Assembly: GCA_041611095.1 (NCBI GenBank)
Contig: JBFINP010000047.1
Location: forward strand, 1 to 23,177
Direction of reading: 5' to 3'
From: UBA6912 sp041611095
Lineage (GTDB): Bacteria; Actinomycetota; Acidimicrobiia; Spongiisociales; UBA5794
DNA: 23,177 nucleotides
The notes under the pieces are model-generated. The model was not told the origin of the DNA. It was given only the letters and a program-made list of their open reading frames with translations, and did no database searches. Each line of letters begins with the position of its first letter. The first letter of the stretch is position 1. Positions 8,226 through 15,389 of this stretch are shown here, piece by piece. A program made the position numbers and the translations under genes.

Positions 8226-8633
8226 TCAGCCGGCCAGGAAACTGAGCCGCACTCGGCGTTGAGGGTTGTCGGCGTTGACGTCGACGAGCACGATGGACTG
8301 CCAGGTGCCGAGGGCCATCTCGCCATCGAAGACGGGTACCGTCACCGACGGGCTCACTATCCCGGGGATCACGTGATCGGCGCCGTGACCGGGCGAACCG
8401 TGGCGATGCCGATAGAGGCCGTCGTCCCGGGGAACGAGGGCATCGAGGCGATCGAGCAGGTCGGCATCGCTGCCGGCGCCCGTCTCGATGATGGCGAGAC
8501 CTGCCGTGGCATGGGGCACGAACACCGAGACGAGTCCGTCGCCACGGCCGGCGACGAAACGAGCCACGTCTGGCGTGATGTCGACCGGGCCCCGGCGCCT
8601 ACCGGTCGTGATGCTGAGCACCTCGGTGTCCAT
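8226..8633 (-). CDS. YjbQ/UPF0047 family protein
   Basis: This 135-residue cytoplasmic protein matches the UPF0047/YjbQ family in length and motifs: VPHATAGLAIIE (39-50, with H41 and E50), the histidine stretch around H83/H87, IPGIVSPSVTVPVFDGEMAL, and LGTWQSIVLVDVN (109-120) followed by RRVRLSF at the end. E. coli YjbQ was reported to have weak thiamine phosphate synthase activity when tested, but the physiological role of the family is unsettled, so I give no function. ATG 8633 follows the aceK stop after 5 bp, with GGTGGAG about 8 nt before it inside the aceK end. It is therefore co-transcribed with aceK and prs. No thiamine genes are in this window. Confidence 0.9.
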   Translation of the reverse strand: MDTEVLSITTGRRRGPVDITPDVARFVAGRGDGLVSVFVPHATAGLAIIETGAGSDADLLDRLDALVPRDDGLYRHRHGSPGHGADHVIPGIVSPSVTVPVFDGEMALGTWQSIVLVDVNADNPQRRVRLSFLAG

Positions 8634-8638
8634 CGTCT

Positions 8639-10375
8639 CTACTCCACCGGGACGCCGACCTTGCGGACGGCGGCGCCGAGACGGCGGCCTCTCGCATAGG
8701 GGAAGATCTCGATCACCTCACCCGCGGCCAGCCGATCCTGCATCCGCGACCAGAAGCGGACCCCGAACAGATCGCCGTGGTGGTAGTCGAACACCTCCCG
8801 CAGCTCCGCCCGGATGCCGAGGAAGCGGGCGAACTCCTCGGGGAAGACATCGTTGTCGCCGACTCCGAACCAGGGTTCGGCGGACATCTCCTCGTCGGGC
8901 CGGTCCGACTCGGGCATCTCGCGGAAGTTGCACTGCGTGAGCGGAACGATCTCGTCGTAGTCATAGAAGACCACCCGCCCGCCGCGAGTGACGCCGAAGT
9001 TCTTGAGCAGCATGTCGCCCGGGAAGATGTCTGCCGCCGCCAGGTTCTTGATCGCCCTCCCGTAGTCGACGATCGCGGCTCTGGCTTTGATTGGATTGGC
9101 CTCGCGCACGTAGAGATCGAGGGGAGCGAGCCGCCTCTCCACGTAGACGTGGTGGAGCACGACGCTGGTGTCGTCGATCGTCACCGACCGCATCGCGTTG
9201 TCCGCCAGATCGACGAGGAGCTCCGGCGAGAACCGGGATTTGTCGAACCGCAGATGTTCGAACTCGTGCGCATCGACGAGACGGCCTGCGCGGTCGTGAT
9301 GGGCGACCATCCGATACTTCGCCATGATCTGGCGGCGCGTCGTCTGTTTGGGCCACGGGAACCGGTCGCGGATGATCTTGAAGACCATGTCGTATCCGGG
9401 CACGGTGAAGACGATCATCACCATCCCGCGGATACCCCGGGCGTGCTCGAAGCAGTCCTCACTCGTCGTGATGTGCCGGGAGAAGTCGCGGAACAGTTCC
9501 GTCTTGCCGTGCTTACGGAACCCGATCGCCGTGTAGAGCTCGTCGCGCGAACGGGTGGGCACCACTCCGCTGAGGTAAGCCACCATCACCCCGGGATCGC
9601 TCACCTCCACGTGGAAGGCCGCCCGGGTGTAGCTGAACAGCACGCTGACGTCCTCGACCTCGGTCAGCACAGCACCGATTGTGAGCCCCCGCGTGGTGTT
9701 GTGGAGGGCGATCCCGAGGGGAAGCCACGTCTCACCGCTGCGGAGCCGGCCGACCAGGTAGGCGCCCTGCCCCCGGTAGAACGGGGTCTGCATGAGCTCG
9801 ATCTCCGCGACCCGGGCGCTGATTCCGTGCAGACCGAGATTGCGCTCGATCTCCGCGACGGCGAGGCGCACGTCGCGGTGCAGGTTGTGCCATTTCATGG
9901 CGGGGTCGGGATCTGTCACCGCCTTCTCGAGCGCGGCTCCGAGCGAAGCCTCGACGACATACCTCAGGATCGGTGGTGACCCCGTTACCGCGCTACGGCC
10001 GGCCATCGTGAACTCCACCCGATCGTCGACGCCGACCGTGCCGAGCACGCGGCGGGTGATCGAGCTGAAGAACGTCTCGGCGATCTCCAGATCACGCCGC
10101 TGCGCCATCGATTCGCCATACCGGTGCCTGGCATCGGACCACGCCTCGCGGCTGCGAGCCGAATCACCGAGCTCGGCCTCGAGGACGCGCACGGTGTCGG
10201 CGACGACCTCCCCGTAGGCATCGAGGCGCTCCCGGGCATCGGCTTGCAGCGCACGCCAGTCACGCTCGGCGAAGCGCCCGGCAGCCCGCTTGGTGATGTC
10301 GTCGAAGCGCCCCACGTAGGAGAGGTAGCGCTCCGCCACGACCGCCGCGATGGTGGCGGCAGGGGTATCGCCCAT
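8639..10375 (-). CDS. aceK: Isocitrate dehydrogenase kinase/phosphatase
   Basis: AceK phosphorylates and dephosphorylates isocitrate dehydrogenase, switching carbon between the TCA cycle and the glyoxylate bypass. The protein has 578 residues, the usual family length. Visible: N-terminal regulatory part with ITKRAAGRFAERDW (27-40) and DLEIAETFFSSITRRVLGTV (95-114); kinase part with FTVPGYDMVFKIIRDRFPWP (323-342); PGDMLLKNFGVT (452-463); and VVFYDYDEIVP (468-478). With an offset of 3 from E. coli numbering as I remember it, K333, D368, D454, N459 and D472 fall on the known nucleotide and catalytic residues, so it looks intact. It starts 5 bp after the prs stop and ends 5 bp before yjbQ. No isocitrate lyase, malate synthase or IDH gene is in the window. 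AceK is best known from Proteobacteria, so its presence here is notable. Confidence 0.96.
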   Translation of the reverse strand: MGDTPAATIAAVVAERYLSYVGRFDDITKRAAGRFAERDWRALQADARERLDAYGEVVADTVRVLEAELGDSARSREAWSDARHRYGESMAQRRDLEIAETFFSSITRRVLGTVGVDDRVEFTMAGRSAVTGSPPILRYVVEASLGAALEKAVTDPDPAMKWHNLHRDVRLAVAEIERNLGLHGISARVAEIELMQTPFYRGQGAYLVGRLRSGETWLPLGIALHNTTRGLTIGAVLTEVEDVSVLFSYTRAAFHVEVSDPGVMVAYLSGVVPTRSRDELYTAIGFRKHGKTELFRDFSRHITTSEDCFEHARGIRGMVMIVFTVPGYDMVFKIIRDRFPWPKQTTRRQIMAKYRMVAHHDRAGRLVDAHEFEHLRFDKSRFSPELLVDLADNAMRSVTIDDTSVVLHHVYVERRLAPLDLYVREANPIKARAAIVDYGRAIKNLAAADIFPGDMLLKNFGVTRGGRVVFYDYDEIVPLTQCNFREMPESDRPDEEMSAEPWFGVGDNDVFPEEFARFLGIRAELREVFDYHHGDLFGVRFWSRMQDRLAAGEVIEIFPYARGRRLGAAVRKVGVPVE

Positions 10376-10380
10376 CCGTC

Positions 10381-11352
10381 TCAGATGTTCTCGCCGGCGA
10401 AGATCTCACTCACGGACGCATCGGTGAAGATGGCGTTGATCGCCCCGGCGAGGAGCTTGCCGATCGACAGCACGGTGAGCTTGTCCAGATTCGTGGCCTC
10501 GTCGGGGACCGGCAGTGTGTTCGAGATCACGACCTCTTGGATCGGGGCGTTCTTGAGCCGGTCGACGGCGGGCTCGGACAGTATGCCGTGAGTGGCCACC
10601 AGACGGGTGCTGAGCGCACCCCGCGCCATCAACAGCTCGGCGGCGGCCACCGCCGTCCCCGCCGTGTCGATCATGTCGTCGACCACGATGCAGTGCCGGT
10701 TGGTGACCTCGCCCACGATCTCGAGAGCGGCGACCTTGTTGCGCTCGTCGGTCTGACGGCGCTTGTGCACGAAAGCCGGTGTCGCATCGAGATGACGTGC
10801 GTATTTCGAGGCGAGCTTCACCCGTCCGGTGTCCGGCGAGACGACTGTGATCGGCGCCTCCACCGACTTCTGGAGGTACTCGACGAATACGGGCAACGCC
10901 GTCAGGTGGTCGAAGGGCGTGTCGACGAAGCCCTGGATCTGACCCGTGTGCAGATCGACCGATACGATCCGGTCGGCGCCGGCGGTGACGAACAAATCGC
11001 CAATCAGTCGTGCCGAGATCGGCTCGCGCGGCCGCCCCTTCTTGTCCTGCCGTGCGTAACCGAAGAAGGGCACGACGGCGGTGATGCGGGTGGCCGACGC
11101 CCGTTTCAGGGCGTCGATCATGATGAGCTGCTCCATCAGGTGGTAGTTGATGGGCTGGCAGTGGGACTGCACGACGAAGCAATCGGCCCCGCGCACGCTC
11201 TCGGTGTAACGAATGTAGATCTCGCCGTTGGCGAAGACGCCGCGCTCGACGCCACCGAGGTCGGTACCGAGGATGTTGGCGACTTCCCTGGCCAGGTTCT
11301 CGTTCGCCGATCCAGAGAACACCATGAGGCGTTTGCGGCTCGAGATCTCCAT
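10381..11352 (-). CDS. prs: Ribose-phosphate pyrophosphokinase (PRPP synthetase)
   Basis: It makes phosphoribosyl pyrophosphate from ribose 5-phosphate and ATP for nucleotide, His, Trp and NAD synthesis. The protein has 323 residues, typical of class I enzymes. Motifs: FSGSANENLAREVANILG (12-29), GEIYIRY (43-49), PFFGYARQDKKGRPREPISA (95-114), the metal-site stretch VDLHTGQIQGF (132-142), and the PRPP loop VVDDMIDTAGT (223-233). ATG 11352 overlaps the glmU TGA by one base (TGATG), with CAGGAG 8 nt before the start; a GTG one codon upstream is possible but less well spaced. The glmU-prs pair is common in Actinomycetota and Firmicutes. The gene leads into aceK after 5 bp. Confidence 0.97.
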   Translation of the reverse strand: MEISSRKRLMVFSGSANENLAREVANILGTDLGGVERGVFANGEIYIRYTESVRGADCFVVQSHCQPINYHLMEQLIMIDALKRASATRITAVVPFFGYARQDKKGRPREPISARLIGDLFVTAGADRIVSVDLHTGQIQGFVDTPFDHLTALPVFVEYLQKSVEAPITVVSPDTGRVKLASKYARHLDATPAFVHKRRQTDERNKVAALEIVGEVTNRHCIVVDDMIDTAGTAVAAAELLMARGALSTRLVATHGILSEPAVDRLKNAPIQEVVISNTLPVPDEATNLDKLTVLSIGKLLAGAINAIFTDASVSEIFAGENI

Positions 11353-12737
11353 CACGATTGCTCCTGCTCGGCGCGCGCTCTCCGTCGCGCAGCGTAGCCA
11401 GGTACTTCCTTCTGTGGCGAACGTGCCACACCCAGGGCGCCTGGTGCGATGTCCTTGGTGATCACAGACCCTGCCGCAGTCCACGCCTCGTCCCCCACCG
11501 TCACGGGAGCGACGAGCATCGTGTCCGATCCGATCTTCACCCCGTCCCCGATGACGGTCCGGTGCTTTTGGTAGCCGTCGTAGTTCACAGTGATGGTCCC
11601 GGCCCCGATGTTCGACCCCTCCCCGATCGTGGCGTCGCCGACGTAGGCGAGGTGCGGAACCTTCGAGCCCTTCCCCACCACCGAATTCTTGATCTCGACG
11701 AACGTCCCTGCTTTGGCGCCCTCCCGCAGGTCCGCCCCGGGCCGCAGGCTGACGTACGGACCGACCTCCGCATCCGTCCCGACGTCGGCTTCGCGGATGA
11801 CGGCGTACCAGATCCTGGCACGGGCGCCGATGGTGCAGTTCCGGGCATAGACGTCGGGGCCGATGACGGCATCGGCGCCCACGGTGGTGTTGCCTTCGAG
11901 GTGCACGCCGGCGTAGACCCTGACGCCCGGCTCGAGCCGAACGTCGGCGTCGAGGTAGGTCCGTTCCGGGTCCTGCATCCACACGCCCGCCCGCATCCAC
12001 TGCTCGTTGATGCGGCGGCGCAGCTCGGCGGCGGCTCCAGCGAGCTGATCGTGGGAGTTGACACCCTCGCCCTCGATCGCGTCGGCAACCAGCGCCTCGA
12101 TTCGTTCCTCCTGCGCCACGAGCGACTCGATCACGTCGGTCAGGTAGTACTCGCCCTGGGAGTTGTCGTTGGACAGCACGGCGAGGGCGGGCCGAAGGTG
12201 ACGTGCGGTGAAGGCGTACACGCTGGTGCTGACTTCGCGGATGCCGAGTTGCTCATCGGTCGCATCGCGCTGCTCGACGATGCCCTGGACGCGCCCGGCG
12301 TCGCTACGCAGGATCCGTCCGTAGCCGGTCGGATCGGCCGGACGGCACGAGAGCAGCGTCCCCGAGGCACCCGTTCCACGATGCAGCTCGAGCAAGCCCT
12401 CCAACGTCTGCGGGTGGATGAGCGGCATGTCGCCGGGAACGATCAGCACGACGTCGTCGTCATCGAGGTCGAGAGCCTCCACGCCGACACGGGCGGCATC
12501 GCCGGTGCCGAGCTGCTCGTTCTGCAGCGCCGTCTTGGTACCGTCGGGGAGCACCGCGGCGACGTCCTCCGCTTGGTGGCCGACCACGACGACCGTCTCC
12601 TCGACGCCGGCCTTGCGGACGATCTCGAGCATCCAGTTGACGAGAGGCCTGCCGGCCGCCTCGTGGAGGACCTTGGCGAGCTCGGACTTCATCCTGGTGC
12701 CCTTGCCCGCTCCGAGCAGCACCGCTTTCAGCGCCAT
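11352..12737 (-). CDS. glmU: Bifunctional UDP-GlcNAc pyrophosphorylase / glucosamine-1-phosphate acetyltransferase
   Basis: GlmU makes UDP-GlcNAc for peptidoglycan from GlcN-1-P, acetyl-CoA and UTP. The 461 residues contain both domains: an N-terminal uridylyltransferase starting LLGAGKGTRMKSELAKVLH (7-25; the family usually has LAAG), with GDMPLIHPQTL for the first metal Asp; and a C-terminal left-handed beta-helix with many hexapeptide turns (VGADAVIGPDV, VGKGSKVPHLAYVGDATIG, IGAGTITVNYDG). The His in VPHLAYVGD is the expected acetyltransferase base. ATG 12737 has AGGTGAGG just upstream. It sits 93 bp after the tRNA-Gln 3' end on the same strand and is coupled to prs by TGATG. Confidence 0.97.
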   Translation of the reverse strand: MALKAVLLGAGKGTRMKSELAKVLHEAAGRPLVNWMLEIVRKAGVEETVVVVGHQAEDVAAVLPDGTKTALQNEQLGTGDAARVGVEALDLDDDDVVLIVPGDMPLIHPQTLEGLLELHRGTGASGTLLSCRPADPTGYGRILRSDAGRVQGIVEQRDATDEQLGIREVSTSVYAFTARHLRPALAVLSNDNSQGEYYLTDVIESLVAQEERIEALVADAIEGEGVNSHDQLAGAAAELRRRINEQWMRAGVWMQDPERTYLDADVRLEPGVRVYAGVHLEGNTTVGADAVIGPDVYARNCTIGARARIWYAVIREADVGTDAEVGPYVSLRPGADLREGAKAGTFVEIKNSVVGKGSKVPHLAYVGDATIGEGSNIGAGTITVNYDGYQKHRTVIGDGVKIGSDTMLVAPVTVGDEAWTAAGSVITKDIAPGALGVARSPQKEVPGYAARRRARAEQEQS

Positions 12738-12830
12738 GACCTCACCTCGCCGTCACCTTGCGTCCACCTCGCATCGCAGGCTGCAGCATCGAGAGCCACA
12801 GCCCGGGAGTGCGGCGTCGCCGCTCTCCGG

Positions 12831-12902
12831 CTGGGGGGACAGGACTCGAACCCGTACTGACGGGACCAAAACCCGTTGTGCTGCCAGTTACACCACCCCC
12901 CA
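12831..12902 (-). tRNA. tRNA-Gln (anticodon UUG)
   Basis: The minus strand folds as a 72-nt cloverleaf. The acceptor stem is TGGGGGG (12902-12896) with CCCCCCA, and the discriminator base is G. The D arm contains GTGTAACTGGCAGCAC; the anticodon stem is ACGGG/CCCGT with loop TTTTGGT, giving anticodon TTG; the T arm is ACGGG-TTCGAGT-CCTGT. CCA is not encoded, because CCGG follows. It reads CAA codons (and CAG by wobble). It lies between ispE and glmU in the same direction. Confidence 0.96.
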
Positions 12903-12920
12903 TAGGAAGGTGCACGTGCG

Positions 12921-12926
12921 AGTGTA
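12921..12926 (-). promoter_or_regulatory. Candidate -10 element for tRNA-Gln
   Basis: TACACT (TANNNT type) on the minus strand lies 18 bp before the first tRNA base, in the 58-bp gap after ispE. That leaves a short 5' leader for RNase P. No convincing -35 is visible. It may also serve glmU-prs downstream. Confidence 0.4.
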
Positions 12927-12960
12927 GAAGGAACCGCTCATCGACCGTCCCGTACGAGCA

Positions 12961-13818
12961 TCACGCATCTCTCGACGGCCCCCAGCCCTTCGCCACGGGC
13001 GCCGCGACGTGACTCGCCCTGGCTCCCGGCCTGACCACCGCCAGCGCGCCTTCGGCCTCGTCCGCGTCGACGAAGAGCGCCACGAGAGCGGGGCCGCTGC
13101 CCGACAACATCACAGGACGCCCCCAGGCATCGGCGAGATGGGATCGCCATTCGTCGAGCTCGGGGGCCAGGGCCGCAGCAGCCGGGTACAGGTCGTTGAT
13201 GAGCGGGCCGTGCGGGCGAAGCGAAGGCGGGAGCGCCTCTGCGGCCACTGCAGGGCCGGAGGGCTCTCCGAGGCGATCCCACTCGGCGAAGACCCGTGGC
13301 GTGGCGAGCTCGACAGGTGGGACGACCAATGCCATCACGAAGCCGGTGAGCGTCTCGATGGGATGGACCGTCTCGCCGCGTCCGCCGACGAGGGCGGTTC
13401 CTCCTGTGACGCAGAAGGGAACGTCCGATCCGAGCTCGGGTGCGATCTCGGCGACCAGCTCGGCGGTACCGCCGAGGAGCTGGCAGGCAAGGTGGAGTGC
13501 CGCCGCTGCATCGGCACTCCCCCCGCCGAGCCCGGCCGCCACCGGGATCTGCTTGTCGAGCCGCAGCCGGAGCAAACGCTCGCTCCCCACCGCCGTCCGC
13601 ATCGCAACCACGGCGCGCCATGCGAGATTGCCCTCGGCGTCCGGCACCTCGCCTCCATGCCAGCCGGAGATCTCGTCCTCGGCTGCAAAGGAGAGCTCGA
13701 GGCGGTCCGACCACGACACCGATTGGAACAGGCTGTGGACGGGATGGAACCCGTCGGCGCGCAACGACCCGACCCGCAGAAACAGGTTGACCTTGGCGTG
13801 GGCGAGCCCTCGGATCAT
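12961..13818 (-). CDS. ispE: 4-diphosphocytidyl-2-C-methyl-D-erythritol kinase
   Basis: IspE is the GHMP kinase that phosphorylates CDP-ME in the MEP route to isoprenoid precursors. The protein has 285 residues, normal length. Motifs: AHAKVNLFLRVGSLRADGFH (6-25, catalytic Lys9 in AKVN); the ATP loop PVAAGLGGGSADAAAALHLA (92-111) with Asp103 as the expected base; and C-terminal MLSGSGPALVALF for the third GHMP motif. The ATG at 13818 overlaps the ksgA stop as ATGA, so translation is coupled. The ksgA-ispE pair is common in actinobacteria. Other frames across this region are long only because of base composition. Confidence 0.96.
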   Translation of the reverse strand: MIRGLAHAKVNLFLRVGSLRADGFHPVHSLFQSVSWSDRLELSFAAEDEISGWHGGEVPDAEGNLAWRAVVAMRTAVGSERLLRLRLDKQIPVAAGLGGGSADAAAALHLACQLLGGTAELVAEIAPELGSDVPFCVTGGTALVGGRGETVHPIETLTGFVMALVVPPVELATPRVFAEWDRLGEPSGPAVAAEALPPSLRPHGPLINDLYPAAAALAPELDEWRSHLADAWGRPVMLSGSGPALVALFVDADEAEGALAVVRPGARASHVAAPVAKGWGPSRDA

Positions 13819-14630
13819 GAGCCCTCCGCCGCGGCGATGGCAACGAAGTCTCCAGGGCGCAGCTGCTCCGGGCGCAGGGACGGGTCGATTCCCGCCCGGG
13901 CGAGCGTGCCTTCGAGATCGTCGACCACGCCCCGCAGGGACCGACGCAGCATCTTGCGCCGTTGCCCGAAGGCCGCGGCGGCGATCACCTCGGCACGCTC
14001 GGTTGCGGGCGGTGCGGTCGCGCGTTCGAGATCGACGACGGCCGAATCCACGTCGGGTGGGGGGTAGAACACGTCGCGACCCACCGGGAACGCAAGACGA
14101 CCCGTAGCGCGTAGTCCCACGATGACGCTGGGCAGCCCGTACACCCGCGAGCCGGCTTCGGCCAGCAGGCGGTCGGCGACCTCGCGCTGCACCATGACCA
14201 CGAGGCGAGTGATCGAAGGGACGCGCTGCAGGACGTCGAGGACGATGGTGGTGCCCACCTTGTAGGGCAGGTTGGCGACCATCACCCAAGGGCCTGGCTC
14301 CAGCGCGGCGGCGAGGTCGATGCGGGAGGCGTCGGCGATGCGCAGCTCGACGCCCGTGTCGCGCAATGCATCGTCGAGGACGCCCTGGAGATGGCGATCG
14401 ACCTCGTAAGCGACGACGCGTGCCCCCGTGGCGGCGAGCGCCCGCGTCAGCGTTCCCGTCCCGGCGCCGATCTCCACGACCTGATCGCCGGCGCCAACGC
14501 CGGCCGTTCGGACGATGCGAGCCACGAGGTTGGGGTCGGCGAGGAAATGCTGGCCGAGCGCCTTGTTCGGACGATGGGCGTGGCGAGCGAGGAGTTGCCT
14601 GATCTCGCCGCGTCCCTGCGGCTCACCCAT
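13815..14630 (-). CDS. ksgA: 16S rRNA (adenine1518-N6/adenine1519-N6)-dimethyltransferase
   Basis: KsgA dimethylates two adenines in helix 45 of 16S rRNA during 30S maturation, using SAM. The protein has 271 residues. Motifs: RPNKALGQHFLADPNLVARI (20-39), SAM loop VVEIGAGTGTLTRAL (51-65), acidic YEVDR (75-79), catalytic VANLPYKV (118-125), and VQREVADRLLA. The C-terminal helical part has AFGQRRKMLRRSLRG. ATG 14630 overlaps the tatD end by 8 bp and has GGAG four bases before it; a longer frame to 14714 would run deep into tatD and adds no conserved residues. It is coupled to ispE by ATGA. Confidence 0.96.
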   Translation of the reverse strand: MGEPQGRGEIRQLLARHAHRPNKALGQHFLADPNLVARIVRTAGVGAGDQVVEIGAGTGTLTRALAATGARVVAYEVDRHLQGVLDDALRDTGVELRIADASRIDLAAALEPGPWVMVANLPYKVGTTIVLDVLQRVPSITRLVVMVQREVADRLLAEAGSRVYGLPSVIVGLRATGRLAFPVGRDVFYPPPDVDSAVVDLERATAPPATERAEVIAAAAFGQRRKMLRRSLRGVVDDLEGTLARAGIDPSLRPEQLRPGDFVAIAAAEGS

Positions 14631-15387
14631 GCTGCTCCACACCGAACACCCGCGACGCGGTCGCCGTCGTCGACCTCGCCACCTGCTCGGGCTCAACGCC
14701 CCACACGGTCGCAAGCGCCTCGCCGACCCTCACCACGTTGGCCGGCTCGTTGGGCCGGTCGCGATCGGGTGGCGGGGTCAGGTAGGGAGTGTCGGTCTCG
14801 ATCATGGTGCGGCCGGGCGGCGCCACTGCAGCGCCTCGACGCACCGTGTCGCCGGTCTCGAACGTGATGGGCCCGGCAAAGGAGAACGTCACACCGAGAT
14901 CGGCGAACCGCTTGGTCCATTTCGGTCCGCCCGTCCAGCAGTGCAGGATCGCCCCCTCCCCGAGCTGTGCCGCATCGAGCTCGTCGTAGACGTCGGCAAA
15001 CGCATCTCGACAGTGAACGATGACGGGCTTGCGGAGCCCTGCGGCCCACTCGAGCTGGGCACGGAATGCGGTCTTCTGGGCTTCTCGCGGCGACAGGTTG
15101 CGGTAGTAGTCCAGCCCGCACTCCCCGATGGCATCCGCATCCACCGCGAGTGTCTCGAGCCGCCTCGCCTCCGATCCCCACCGGGAGGCGTCGTGGGGAT
15201 GGAGACCAGTCGACCACAAGACGCGTTCCGGGTGAGTTCGGGCGAGCCGCCTCGCCTCGAGCGACGACTCCAGGTCGACGCCGGGACACACCACCCAGGC
15301 GACCCCCACCGCTTCCGAGCGGTCGAGCAACGCGGACGCGGACTCCTGCGCCATGTAGAGGTGGCTGTGGCTGTCGACCCAGGTCAC
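14623..15387 (-). CDS. tatD: TatD-family metal-dependent hydrolase (deoxyribonuclease)
   Basis: TatD proteins are cytoplasmic TIM-barrel metallohydrolases with 3'-5' DNase activity in E. coli. This one has 254 residues and all expected metal ligands: DSHSHL (H7, H9), IGECGLDYYR (E89), PVIVHCRDA (H125), AILHCWTGG (H149) and ETDTPYL (D199). The start is uncertain between two GTG codons. GTG 15387 has AGGAG five bases before it; GTG 15393 overlaps the metG stop as GTGA and adds two residues but sits against the Shine-Dalgarno, so I prefer 15387. The metG-tatD-ksgA order is a standard bacterial arrangement. Confidence 0.94.
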   Translation of the reverse strand: MTWVDSHSHLYMAQESASALLDRSEAVGVAWVVCPGVDLESSLEARRLARTHPERVLWSTGLHPHDASRWGSEARRLETLAVDADAIGECGLDYYRNLSPREAQKTAFRAQLEWAAGLRKPVIVHCRDAFADVYDELDAAQLGEGAILHCWTGGPKWTKRFADLGVTFSFAGPITFETGDTVRRGAAVAPPGRTMIETDTPYLTPPPDRDRPNEPANVVRVGEALATVWGVEPEQVARSTTATASRVFGVEQHG

Positions 15388-15389
15388 GG

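Noticed and set aside
8777..9979. 400-codon plus-strand open frame
   Set aside because: Antisense to aceK, which is complete and conserved.
12811..12830. Small GCGGC/GCCGC hairpin after tRNA-Gln
   Set aside because: Short stem without a T-run; not supportable as a terminator.
11358..12860. 500-codon plus-strand open frame
   Set aside because: Antisense to glmU and running into the tRNA-Gln; no known motif.
12938..13843. 301-codon minus-strand frame overlapping ispE
   Set aside because: Arg/Gly/Pro-rich low-information product in another frame of ispE; ispE has all GHMP kinase motifs.
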